A stretch of 12,931 bases of DNA from Haplosporangium gracile (GCA_015499985.1 JAAAUF010001070.1:1-12931), one strand, 5' to 3'. Shown: positions 1-9,408, counted from the stretch's first letter. The notes: generated by a model not told the origin, from the sequence alone. Numbers and translations are program-made.

Positions 1-101
1 AAAAAAAAAGACGCTATGTACAAAAAGTGGCGAAGAGGTGAGAAGTAGGAGAAGAAAGACTACAATCATCATCAAAAAAAAAAAAGAGAGACCAAGAAAA
101 A
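1..101. other. 3' flank of the arrestin gene
   Basis: Short non-coding stretch downstream of the arrestin stop codon (the gene is on the minus strand). It contains A-runs at about 1-9 and 75-85, which are T-runs on the transcribed strand. I see no AATAAA on the minus strand, so the poly(A) site cannot be placed. Confidence 0.5.
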
Positions 102-3100
102 CTACCACCGGCTACGACGACGACTTGTCGAACTGGCAGTCACCTCATAAGGCGGACACTCTCCCTGATCCCCAAACTCAAACTCATCTCCACTAAACGT
201 CGTCCCATTCAACGCCAAACTACTCATATTCCCTCCACCACTCAATCCAAGCATATCCGGCGACAATCCAGCACTAGCCAACAACAAATCCTCCTCCTCA
301 TCCTCCAAATCCCCGTCTTCAGGAACAACCACCACAATCGGAACACTTAATCTCACCTCGCCTTGTCTCCTTCGAGGCACAACCGAAGATACGGTATTAT
401 TCTTCTCGGCCCAGATCTTGATCACAACCTCGTAAGAGACTTCGAGGAGGGGCGCGTTGAGAATAGAGTAACCAGCGGTTGGGGGGATGAGGACGGGGAT
501 TGTCTTTTGGATCTCGCGGTCGACGGCTTGGGAGCAAGAGATGAGGGTTTTTGATTTTGTCAGTTTTTCGCGTTGGTGTTGGATTATGGGGAGGGGTTGA
601 ATGGTTGCTGAGGAGTCCTTGATGGTCGAGGAAGGGGTAGGGGATGTGACGAGGGTGGAGCGAGGGTCGGAATTGTGCCGGATCCCGCCGCTGGAGTTGA
701 TCGTCATGCTGTTATATGCCTGGATCGCTGATGCGACCTGACTACCACCTCCACTACCTCCACTGCCACCATTGCTGTTACTGTTGCCATCGCTGCTGTT
801 GGAATGGATCGACCCCCACTGACTAGAAATTGACGCCATGCTATTCGGACTCGCCATCTGTGCCGCAGCGGATGCAGAAGCAGAGGCAGTCATCCCATGG
901 ACAGATCCCTCGGGCGACTCTCCTCCTTGCTCACTGGTAGGTGTTGAAGGGAAGTTAGATCCATATGGTGAAGCTGGCGGAGAAGGCATCGCCGAAGCTT
1001 CTGATCCTTGTGTGGTCGCTGCTGGAGGCTGTTGCTGACGACTATTCCGGTTCGAAGAACTCCTCCTTGACCTGCGCCGTCCCTCTCTCGGGTTCTCTGT
1101 CTCCACTGCCACTGCAGTGGTCGACTCTCCCTCCGCAAACGCCATCTCCTCCGTGACATCAACAACACTCGGCGACGCCAACGTCGGATCCATCAAGTAC
1201 CCCTGTCCCGCAACGCCCATAGCCCTCGCCTTAGACAATCCCGACCCATAATGCAAACACTTGCATAGCGTCGTCTCAACCACAACCTGCCTCGCATCCG
1301 AATGGTTCACAATATGAATCACAAGCGGAACCATCCTCCCTGGACGATACCCTTGCTTCGGAACCCACGCATGGGCCTCCAAAAACCCGGTCGACCAAAC
1401 CCAATGCCCTACATTCGCTCTGACACTCTCAGTCTCGAACGGCATGGAATACAAGGGCATGTACGTCGGATCGTTCATCGGGATAAGCTTGATGACTTGT
1501 GTAGAAGATGTGAAAGTAGGCTCGACGACTAGAGCGCGTGGGTCGTATGGGTCCGGGGAGGGGAGGATCTGTTTCATGACAGCCTTAAGTTGGTAGGAGA
1601 TGTTGCCGACGGGGTCGGCGAAGGATCCTGGGAGGGACATGGTGGAGTTTGAGGGAATGCGGATTGAGAAGGGGATCACGTAGTTTCCTGGTTGCATTAG
1701 GACTGCTTTGGGTTCAACTGGCTCTGCTGGTGGGGTTGTTGCTGCTGTTGTAGTGGTAGCTGTGCTGGAAGAGGGTGCTGGATTTGGGTCGCTGCGACCG
1801 TCTCCCGACGACTGACTACTATACGTTCGTACTAAATGGAGGGAAAAAAAAATAACCAAGTGGACATTAGCAAAGCTGTCTGTTGTATAAGCACGAGAGA
1901 ACAATAAATGACAAAGTAAATAATTTACCATCGTCGGTGCTGTTGGATGGGCTTGGAGTCGGGATGGGCGCAGAAATAGGCGCAGACACAGGAGTAGCTG
2001 TATCCTCATCATTCGTCGCGGTCGCCAAATGAGCCGAGACGGGTGCCGAAGCCGGTTCCTCAGTCTCATTCTGAGGAGAAGAAGTAGTTATCGGAGCAGA
2101 GACAATCTCGCCAGAAGAAGTGGAGCCTGCCCTCGCCTCACCTCCTTCTTCACTCTCAGTCGACGACCGTGCACTGGAAGTAAAAATCCCTTCATAATGA
2201 GGAGGATCATACGAAGGCGCCTCGGGTTCTGATGGGTCGTCCAAAGAGAACTGCTGGCTGATGGTACTAATATTGACCATACTCATACCAGCTCGCCCTC
2301 CTCCCAAGAGACTGCCGAACCCGCCGGGGACATCGACATTGGCCGAGAAACTGGTCCTGCGTCCACGCAAATCTGCAGGGGTCGGGGACACGGATCGATT
2401 TAGAGAAAGAGTCGACCCATTGTTGTGTTGTGCGTATTGGTAGGTCGATGACGGCATTGAGAGGGTTCTTGACATCAGTTCTGTTGGTGGACGACGGGAG
2501 TTTCCTCCCTGCTGGGCTGCGATGGTCGCGGCAGCGGCTGTTGCTGCAATAGCCGCCATTCCGCTGGGTGGAGGAAAAGTCGGTGAGCGAGATCGGTTTG
2601 CGGTTGCAGAGTTGACGGTCACAATGCTCCCACGCCGTCCTCTTCCTCCTGATGCAGCTGTTGCGGACGCTGTAGTTGTTGTCGAATCTTGGCTCGCTGT
2701 GGCGACAGACGCGGTAGCAGAGGGTGAGGGCGTAGTATGTCGTCTCGTAGTATTGGTCCTAGTATTCGTAATAGAAGCCGTAGCAACCGTTTTGCACTCA
2801 TCCAAAATCGTCACCGTCTTCATGGATCCCAAACGTGTACCATCCAACGCAGTAACCGTCCCTGTCAGACAGACCTCAATCGAGTGTACGGGCGTGGCCT
2901 TGGGCAGCTCCAGATGAATCTGACCACGGACAGACTCTCCGGGTGCCATCACGGGTGCCGAGAGGACAAGGTTGCCAATAACATCCTGTAACGATATGCG
3001 CAGCTGTGGGGTGCGGTATGATTTGTACTTTGGTGGTGGGGGATGGCTTGTGCTGCGTGTGCGCTGGCGTCCTGATGTTGATGAACCTCCTGTTGCTGTA

Positions 3101-3483
3101 GTTTGTCCCGATCCCGACGACAATTGTGAACTTGTAGAAGCAGCGACATTATTGGCCGAGGACGAGACATTAATAGACGACGATGAGGCCGCTGCTGCTG
3201 CTGCTGCCATGTTGGAGTGAACACCTGTGCTCGACGACCGAAAGAAGGAGCTCTGCTGATAGATCGACCCCGAAGTGTTCGAAGGAGGGGAAGATCCAAA
3301 GAGCGAGGAGGATGCGACAGTGTTGGCGACGGAAGCTGCGGTGAGAGATAGTCGTCTTGTAAAGATGCCGCTTGTCCTTATCCTTGTTGGAGGAGAGGAC
3401 ACCAGGGGTGGGGATGCTACACGAGGAGGGTGGGGGTCGTTGAGACCACCATCAGGCGGGTAGGCCATCCTGGAAGCAATCAT
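102..3483 (-). CDS. Alpha-arrestin (ART/ARRDC-type) trafficking adaptor, two exons
   Basis: Exons are 3483-1929 and 1831-102, giving 1094 residues. The 97-bp intron has donor GTAAAT, a GCTAATG branch-like site and acceptor TTTAG; both sides are phase 1. The start is the first ATG in the frame. Residues 1-160 are low complexity. The arrestin N-lobe begins near 161 (LRISLQDVIGNLVLSAPVMA), is interrupted at about 237-560, and resumes at about 563-605 (QPGNYVIPFSIRIP, then SYQLKAVMK). The C-lobe begins near 670 (EAHAWVPKQGYRPG), is interrupted at about 725-940, and closes at about 944-1024. PPKY (150-153) and PPHY (427-430) are PPxY motifs; a weaker CPPY lies at 1077-1080. Family knowledge: fungal alpha-arrestins use PPxY to bind WW domains of Rsp5/NEDD4 ligases and direct ubiquitination of plasma-membrane transporters. 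The cargo here is unknown. Length is well above the usual 400-900 residues because of the insertions. ATG at residue 6 (3468) has a better context and is an alternative start. Confidence 0.88.
1832..1928 (-). other. Spliceosomal intron of the arrestin gene
   Basis: A 97-nt intron read on the minus strand. The donor is GTAAAT directly after GATG, a CTAAT-type branch site lies about 38 nt before the 3' end, a T-rich tract follows, and the acceptor is TTTAG. Two later AGs (TATAG, GTCAG) give the wrong phase. It lies inside the low-complexity insertion of the N-lobe. Retention would end the protein 20 codons into the intron. Confidence 0.85.
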
Positions 3484-4150
3484 AGTCTTTTGAGTGTTGG
3501 GAGGTGATGTACGGTCTTGGTTGTAGGCGAACACAAGGGTGTTGGTTGTTTGAGTTCGATTTAGAGTCGATGATAACCAGGGCACCTGTTGTTGAAGAAC
3601 CTCAGGATGATAGACCTTTCAATGCCGTAAAACGAGGTGATGAAGACAGAGTTCAAAGGAAGACAGAGTGGAGACAAGAAATGAAGACAAATGGAAAGTG
3701 CCAGAGAGGGTATCCAGGAGGGAACGGGAAGAGAACGTCAATAGCAACAAGTACAAAGAGAGACACAAAAGGAAAGGAGAGGAAGGAAGACGAGGAGGAT
3801 TGGATGAAAGTAGCTGGTTGTTTGGTCTGGTGCTTTGCTAGTGGAATGTCACAAGGGAAATATGAACCAATGGTGAAAAGAGCGACAAGAGAGATGGGGA
3901 TAAAGCGTGATAGTAGGTGGACGATAGAAAGGGAAGCTGGTCGGAAGGAAAGAAAAAAAGAAAGAGAATGAAAGAGACAAAATGACGAGAAAACATAAAA
4001 AGTGCGGGTGTTATGTTTACGAGACATCCAAAAGGGAAAGAAAAAAAGGGGGAAGAGAGGAGAGAAGGAAAGGGAGGAGGAGGTGAATCGTGCCTGCGTG
4101 TACCTGTGTGCATGTTTTGATGGTGCAATGGTCAGGTTGGGTTAGTCACT
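3484..4150 (-). promoter_or_regulatory. Pyrimidine-rich leader and proximal promoter of the arrestin gene
   Basis: Immediately upstream of the arrestin ATG the transcribed strand is strongly C/T-rich for about 600 bp (the plus strand shows long GA runs). This is common for leaders and core promoters in filamentous fungi. I see no clear TATA box on the minus strand and cannot place the transcription start. Several AG and GT dinucleotides would allow a leader intron, but none is convincing. Open frames here (3504-3971 plus, 3653-4027 and 3838-4128 minus) have only the composition of the purine skew and resemble no protein. Confidence 0.45.
4030..4083. repeat. 54-bp uninterrupted homopurine tract
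   Basis: Every base from 4030 to 4083 on the plus strand is A or G, bounded by C at 4029 and T at 4084. It lies about 550-600 bp upstream of the arrestin start. Homopurine-homopyrimidine tracts of this length can exclude nucleosomes or form triplex DNA; whether this one does is inference. Confidence 0.8.
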
Positions 4151-5657
4151 CACCTCTCCCACTTTCGCACAAGTGCAGCCAGCCAGACAAACAGACAGAC
4201 AGATGCTGACATGAACATAGGCAAACATATCGATGCGACAAAGCAAGCATCGAGATTCTCATTTGCATGTTTCCCTCATCCCTCCTCCCCTTCTCTTCCT
4301 CTCTCAGCTTATCTGTGCCTGAAAAAGAACAGAGGTGTCCAATGAATGTTGCTGTGAGGTTGGCATATCAGGTCGTCCTTACTGCATGCTTGCTACATAC
4401 ATACACACACCCACACAACCCCTTCAAACCCTCAAAGGATTAATGATGACAACCCTGCTGTCTATCCTCCCTCTCCTCCCGTTACCTTCAAATGAGATAA
4501 AATGCCAGCCATATGGTGTGTTCTCGCTGTTTCTTTACTGCTTCTTTTACGCTTGTTATACATGTGTGTTAAAAAAAGATGACGGGTGGGTCACATAGCT
4601 CTTTTTTTTACTCTCTCTCTCTCTTTTTAAATGGTGCAAACACACTGACCATGCTTTGACCGTCCGAGAATATAAAAAAAAGGAGAGCGAGAAAGGATGG
4701 AAAGAGAGGGACAGGGGATGAACAAAGGTTTTTTTTGGAGGCAACAATAAATCAACAAGCCAGAACATGGCAGGAAGGGCAACAGCTCCAGAAACCGTCC
4801 TCTGGAGAAGTGAAGAAAATGAATAGGGTTGTTTGGGTCAAACCAAAAACCATCGACAACAAGAATAAAAAAAAAAATAAAAAAAATAAAGAGGGCACGG
4901 GATGGAGGTGGTCAAAACACACTCATGCTCGCACTTCAGTACAGAAAGAGAGACAGAAAAAGAAAGTAAGTGCCTTTGCTCAGGGAGTGACAAAAGAAAA
5001 ACATTATAACAACACGAATGATAAAAGGGTCAGGAACGAACAAGGCGCATCAGGCACGTATCACGTTTCTTAACGGGGGTGTACATCGAGGTCACATTGC
5101 ATCAACTAAGGCAAACCTCTCTTCTTAATGCTTATTTCTCCCTGTGCCTGCTTGCTTAGCTAAGGTCCTCTTTCTTTCCTTCTCTTTTGCTTTCGCTTTT
5201 GCAGTCTTTTGTTTGAACGTCCAGCCTCTCTTTTTAATCCATGCGATCATTCGCTTGCATGCCCTCTCTATTTTTTTGTCGTGATTGTCGACAAAGAAAG
5301 GAAAAAAGGAAAAGGGCAATAGGGAATGAGGGAGTAAGGGCACAAACGCGCATTGAACAAAAAAAAAGGATTGGCCACCTGAACTCTTTTTTCATCCTTT
5401 CTGTTTCCACGAAAACAACCCTTCTTGAATATGTGTGTCTTAATGTATGTCATCGGAGGTTTCTTTTGCACACTATTTTTTTTGTCATCATCACCACCAC
5501 TCTGTCTTTCTGTCATTACTAGTGTTATTAATGTTGACTGGTTTGCTGTATGAATGGCGAGGTAGACATTATGTCTAACGTCCACTCTGCAGACAGTAGA
5601 TGGCTCACACTCATGCCCAAAAATAAGACCAGAGACGGATACTTCGAAGCGAAGTGT
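4151..5657. other. Intergenic region without a recognisable gene
   Basis: About 1.5 kb between the arrestin promoter and the stop of the TTM gene. It holds a short CAGA run near 4185-4200, CT microsatellite sequence near 4605-4630, several A- and T-runs and AT-rich tracts. Part of it near 5400-5657 should be the 3' untranslated region of the TTM gene. Open frames at 4335-4598, 4735-5073 and 5125-5343 are low complexity (Lys- or Phe/Leu-rich), lack family resemblance and have no convincing splice context. Confidence 0.5.
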
Positions 5658-7317
5658 CTAGAGAAGTGTTCCAAGCAGCATGTTTTCAAACTTGTTCTGC
5701 TGGCTGTTTCCAAATGGAATGTCGTGTTCCTGCAAGAGAGCCGTGCTATGAAAAAAAATGTGTCAAATTACGCATAGAAGGGAGAGACAGGGATATTAGG
5801 GATCTGTCATCATAAACGTATGAGTGTGCGCGCTTTTTACTGTTCCCTTCTCTCTGTGTTTTTCTTATTTCACAAGAAAACCTTACAGACGCGCCTTGGC
5901 CTTTTCAGGGTCCGTCGATTCGATTTCGACCTCGTATGCTGTTCCATGAGGGTACTATGTAAGAAAGAACGATAGTTTGGTAGGGCGGAGAAGAGGCGAC
6001 CATAGGTTATAAATAGGTGAACAAACTCAAGAAGGTAATTCAACAAACGCGTTGGCATGGTTATTGCACGTTGTTATGGTCTTGATGCCAAAAGCATTGA
6101 GTAAACATAAACAAAAGGACATCACGATCTTCGAAGAAAGTCTAGTCCAAAAGTAATAAGTTTACCAAGGTTCGATCGATTTCGACAAGGTACTCCTGCC
6201 ACCGGTACTTGTGTCGGGTGTTCTTGAACCGGCCCATGTGGGAATACCCCTCACTGCAAGGGACGCGTTCGACAATCTTTTTCAGCAAACGGTGGCTAAT
6301 CAGAAAACAAGTAAAGAAAGAAAAAACATCAGACGGCCGAAAGTGTAAGTACCAAATACCAAGAGGCAATAAACCATCCAGCGCGATCGTTGGGCTCGGG
6401 GTTCAATTATTATTTTTTGGGCTGGGGAGTCCAAGAAAGTGTGTGTAGAAATGCAGGAGAATAACGCAATTGTGTGGACGTTTTTAAGGTTGCATCGGGC
6501 TTGTGCTCTGTGTCCCTCTTTCTTATCCCTCTTTGTTAGTTGTTTATAACGTGCTCTGTATATTGCTGTTTACCCTTTTGCGGCCTCCGGGATCAGACCG
6601 GGGTTCTCGATTATTCGCTTAGCAAGGTCGATCTCGATAGTTTCTTCCTCCTAGCATATTTTTTAAGCATGTCAGGGGGAGTGGAGAAAGAAGGTTAAGA
6701 AGGCCCGTCGGACGCGTTGAAGAGTACTGGAGTATGAACTCTCCGAGCTTTTTTCCTTCCTCGATCAATTGGAAAGGGATTGTTAGGCTAATCGGAGGAG
6801 AGAAAGGAAAAAGAAGGGACAACAGAAGATATGACTCTGGAACGTGTATGTGTGTAAGTACCTCTTCGACAGAGGCGATACCGTCGATCAAGACGGCATT
6901 GCCCTTGAGGGCCACAATGGCAACGGGCTCCTTGCCGGACTTTTCGATCACTCTAATCCGGAACACCAGCTTATTTTTAATCCTAGTGTGTTTACATGGC
7001 ATATGGTGTTATTGTTTTTGTTTGTTGTGTATGTGTCCGTGTCCATTTCTGTCAAAGCAATAAGAAAATGGAGGATGTATGTCGGGGACAGGTGTATAAT
7101 ACAGTAAAACGTCACCATCGTCTCGACGTGTCTTCCTCCTTTTATCACCGATAAGCTTATCAGCTTGTTTCTTCGCGTCAACTTACAGCTCCTTGTTTAC
7201 ACCATCGAAAAAGACATTGTCCTGGTCCTCGACACTGAGAGGGAATCCTCCTAATGCCTGCTCGAGTTTCGCAGTGTGTTCCTCTGACGCAAGCCTAATC
7301 TTGATCTCGATCTCCAT
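5658..7317 (-). CDS. CYTH-fold triphosphate tunnel metalloenzyme (TTM3-like tripolyphosphatase), six exons
   Basis: Exons are 7317-7187, 6982-6862, 6650-6574, 6295-6166, 5954-5887 and 5745-5658; together 615 nt, 204 residues plus TAG. The splice phases (2, 0, 2, 0, 2) all close without an internal stop. Residues 2-6 are EIEIK, the ExExK signature of the superfamily. Further landmarks appear in order as in plant TTM3: FFDG (37-40), VFRIRV (50-55), VALKG (66-70), VEEEEETIEID (82-92), GRFKNTRHKYRW (129-140), VEID, YEVEIE (161-166), and the end block NSQQNKFENML. Length fits the roughly 210-residue plant enzyme. Such enzymes bind triphosphate in a beta-barrel tunnel with divalent metal; plant TTM3 cleaves inorganic tripolyphosphate. 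Substrate here is inferred, and thiamine triphosphate or another triphosphate remains possible. Likely soluble, since no signal or membrane segment is seen. The start is set by ExExK next to the N-terminus. Introns run 141-278 bp; the donor after exon 2 (GTACTT) is the weakest junction. Confidence 0.9.
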
Positions 7318-7365
7318 TTGTGTCGTTGGTTTGTTTTGTTGATGGAGTAGTGTTTGGCGTGAAAA

Positions 7366-7407
7366 GTAAATGCGCGAAAGTGAATGCGCGAAAGTGAATG
7401 CGCGAAA
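7366..7407. promoter_or_regulatory. Three tandem 14-bp repeats, each with an E2F/SBF-type GCGCGAAA site
   Basis: Units lie at 7366-7379, 7380-7393 and 7394-7407; the last two are identical (GTGAATGCGCGAAA) and the first differs by one base. Each has GCGCGAAA (7372-7379, 7386-7393, 7400-7407), which reads TTTCGCGC on the strand of the TTM gene. TTTCGCGC matches the E2F consensus and contains the CGCGAAA core of SBF sites. The array sits 49-90 bp upstream of the TTM ATG, a position suited to a proximal promoter. Factor binding is inferred. Confidence 0.6.
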
Positions 7408-8008
7408 GTGATGTCAGGTCAGGAAAAAAAAAAGGAGACAACTCTCTACTCCGCGTGCGTGAGTGCGTGTGCGCCGTATCGGCTGCAATCTCCATCAGGA
7501 ACAAGCAGTCACTTTCGGTCTCAGAGGCATGTGGAGGAGTCCACAAGTGGGGAGCAATTGTGGCAGTTGGTAGGACATACCCTAGTCACCGTTGTGTAAC
7601 TCAAGAGTCACTTGCATAAACAGTTTGAGAAAAAAAAACCCAGAGCGGTATGTCAGGCATCCGGGCAAATGATTGTCAATTGTCATTCTTTGATGTGCGT
7701 ATATATAAACACAGGCAGAGGGAGAATGAGAGAGAAACACTACCAAGATACATCAATTGGGTGTTTTTCCTTGTCCTTGTCCTGGACCAAGAAAAAAAAC
7801 AACGAGCCCACCCGCCAGCTAGCCAGCCGGCGCCATGACCTCCTCCTCTTGGGGCGCAACAACCTTCTTTTTCTTTTTCCTTGAACTAATCTGTCTCGAT
7901 CATCTCCGCGTAGGTGTATACAAAACAAGTTCGCCTCCGTTTTTTTTGTGGAGGATGTAGGTTTTTTTTTACAATTCTTATTTCAAAGAACGAAGGAAAG
8001 GCTCTGCA

Positions 8009-8026
8009 TGACCTGACCTGACCTGA
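8009..8026. repeat. TGACC pentamer repeat, three copies plus TGA
   Basis: TGACC occurs three times in a row followed by TGA. It is a short tandem repeat in the promoter region of the downstream plus-strand gene. Function unknown; it may be no more than a slippage product. Confidence 0.6.
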
Positions 8027-8276
8027 AGAGGCGAATAAAAAACAAAAGGGAAGCAGGGTTTACATCGCAGGCCTGGCCGTCCACTCTTTCTTCAGTGAAG
8101 AGGGTGCACCTGTTTGCCATCCGAGAGCAATAAAGGAAAGAAAAGAAAGGGAAAAAAAAAGGGAGCAGGTCGGTAGACCACTCATTGGTCAAATGCAACT
8201 GAACCCCTTGCACACTGTCACTCAGACCACACACCCCCTTTCGTTCTTGTCGCTCAATTCTACTTTCTCCACTTGC

Positions 8277-8277
8277 C

Positions 8278-8309
<32 letters not shown>
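8277..8309 (+). repeat. CAA microsatellite, 11 units
   Basis: Eleven perfect CAA units followed by CAC. It lies about 125 bp upstream of the TATA box of the membrane-protein gene, so it is probably promoter DNA, not leader or coding sequence. It produces spurious polyglutamine, polythreonine and polycysteine open frames in several frames. Confidence 0.9.
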
Positions 8310-8311
<2 letters not shown>

Positions 8312-8433
8312 CTCAACACTCAACACACTGCAGCCCGCTCTTTTTTCTTTCTTTCTTTCTCTTTTGTATTCCTTGGCACCTGTTGTATATCCTCTTCCTC
8401 TCTCTCCATTCGCTCCATCTCCATTCCATTTCA

Positions 8434-8441
8434 TATAAATA
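8434..8441 (+). promoter_or_regulatory. TATA box of the membrane-protein gene
   Basis: TATAAATA is a good match to the TATA consensus. It lies about 200 bp upstream of the ATG at 8643 and directly precedes a long pyrimidine-rich stretch, the arrangement expected for a fungal promoter with its start site shortly downstream. Confidence 0.55.
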
Positions 8442-8454
8442 CCCTTGACCCTGC

Positions 8455-8640
8455 CCCCCACACACATTTCACCTGATTGTTTTCCCTTCGATCCCTCCTC
8501 TCCACTCAACCTCACTCAACCTCACTCTCCTCCTTCCTTCATTCTCTTTACTCATTAGCGAACCCATCACTCTCACCAACAACACTCTTTCCTCTCCCTT
8601 CCTCTCCACTCTCCACTCTCATCCATCACACCCAAGACAA
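8455..8640 (+). promoter_or_regulatory. Pyrimidine-rich 5' leader
   Basis: Nearly all C, T and interspersed A, with few G. It includes a repeated CTCAACCTCA element near 8505-8528. Such CT-rich stretches between TATA box and ATG are typical of well-expressed fungal genes. The ATG context is CAACAATG with A at -3. Confidence 0.5.
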
Positions 8641-8642
8641 CA

Positions 8643-9323
8643 ATGACGACAAAAACAAAAGCCCCCGTCTTCGGACTGACAACCCGCCACATAGTCTACC
8701 TAATCGTCATGCACACCATCGGCGCCATGATCCTCGACGCAGGCATCAACTTTGGTCTCGCCACCGCAATGTACAAGAACAACAAACACCCCGTCTATAT
8801 CTGGCCCCTCCCCAACTCTCTCGCGGGAGATATGGCCGTCACCATCATCATCCAACAGGCCTTGACCTGGATCCTGGATCGTCTCGCTGTTCGTGGGGAT
8901 CTCAAGAAAGGACTGGTTGCTCCTTTAAGGATGCCTAGTGATGCTTCTTCGCTTGTTAGATGGTTTGTTGGGTTAGAGGATGTCAAGGCTGCGGGCAAGC
9001 CTGGGTTCGCATCCGCATTCGCATTCCATTTCAAGCGGGTGGTGGTCTATATTGTTGCGACCTTCTTGCTCTATTGGCCCATCACTATCGGTATCTTGTA
9101 TGGTTTGAAGAGTGGCCATGTCGGAGCTGCTCATGCTGCTGGAGAGTTTAACTTGTGGCCATTCCCCCAGATCTTCAAAGGCGTCTATTCTGCCGCTCTT
9201 GGACTCACAACACCCTTCGTCAGCTATGTGACCCTGATCTACGAGGGCGAGACGCAGGCTGCTTCCTCTGGAGCTGCTGATGTCTCTGGGACCGGAGATG
9301 AAGAGTCCAAGGTCGCCACTTAA
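8643..9323 (+). CDS. Four-helix integral membrane protein, DUF2456-like, unknown function
   Basis: Intronless, 226 residues. Predicted membrane helices lie at about 17-43 (HIVYLIVMHTIGAMILDAG...), 60-82, 132-154 and 176-200. Hallmarks are GINFGLATAMYK (34-45), WPLPNSLAGD (54-63) before helix 2, RWFVGL (106-111), and LWPFPQIFKG (171-180) before helix 4. The WPLPN...GD motif followed by VTIIIQ is what I recall from the fungal DUF2456 family of uncharacterised membrane proteins; this rests on memory and needs a profile search. The C-terminal 25 residues are hydrophilic, rich in Ala, Ser and acidic residues. No signal peptide apart from helix 1. Codon use changes from a C-rich 5' third to a more T-rich middle, but the frame is intact. 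The gene has a TATA box and CT-rich leader, so it is probably expressed. Membrane location is unknown. No enzyme motif is visible. Confidence 0.85.
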   Translation: MTTKTKAPVFGLTTRHIVYLIVMHTIGAMILDAGINFGLATAMYKNNKHPVYIWPLPNSLAGDMAVTIIIQQALTWILDRLAVRGDLKKGLVAPLRMPSDASSLVRWFVGLEDVKAAGKPGFASAFAFHFKRVVVYIVATFLLYWPITIGILYGLKSGHVGAAHAAGEFNLWPFPQIFKGVYSAALGLTTPFVSYVTLIYEGETQAASSGAADVSGTGDEESKVAT

Positions 9324-9408
9324 GCCGTGCATGGACATTGATGTATGATCGTATATTTAGTTTTATAGATACGATGACTTCATTCTTCTTGCAACTCTTC
9401 CTTACATA

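Larger units (their letters stand above)
7318..8642. other. Divergent promoter region between the TTM gene and the membrane-protein gene
   Basis: About 1.3 kb separating two genes transcribed away from each other. Besides the E2F-like array, CAA microsatellite, TATA box and pyrimidine tract listed separately, it holds a TATATAAA at 7702-7709 of unknown use and a short TGACC repeat near 8009. A minus-strand upstream frame with ATG at 7495 would overlap the TTM start and end at 7295; whether it is in the transcript depends on the unknown start site. No additional gene was recognised. Confidence 0.55.

Noticed and set aside
1811..1831. Alternative splice acceptors TATAG and GTCAG for the arrestin intron
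   Set aside because: They leave the wrong codon phase for a donor in phase 1; only TTTAG keeps the frame.
2522..2917. Plus-strand open frames across the arrestin exons (for example 2522-2917, 2972-3220)
   Set aside because: They are antisense shadows of the Ser/Ala-rich coding frame with biased composition and no domain.
3484..3585. Extension of the arrestin N-terminus upstream to 3585
   Set aside because: The open frame there begins with GTG, not ATG. The first ATG is at 3483 and nothing upstream resembles arrestin or has a convincing splice acceptor.
4735..5343. Lys-rich open frames 4735-5073 (plus) and 5125-5343 (minus)
   Set aside because: Low-complexity translation of A-rich or T-rich DNA, with no family resemblance or conserved block.
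7295..7546. A CDC26-like upstream cistron in front of the TTM gene, as reported for plant TTM3
   Set aside because: I looked for a short frame with the Arg-Arg-Lys-Pro-Thr type N-terminus of CDC26 on the minus strand upstream. None is present; the frame at 7295-7546 overlaps the TTM start and is unrelated.
8222..8515. Poly-Gln, poly-Thr and poly-Cys open frames over 8193-8515
   Set aside because: They arise from the CAA microsatellite read in different frames and lie in the promoter of the downstream gene.
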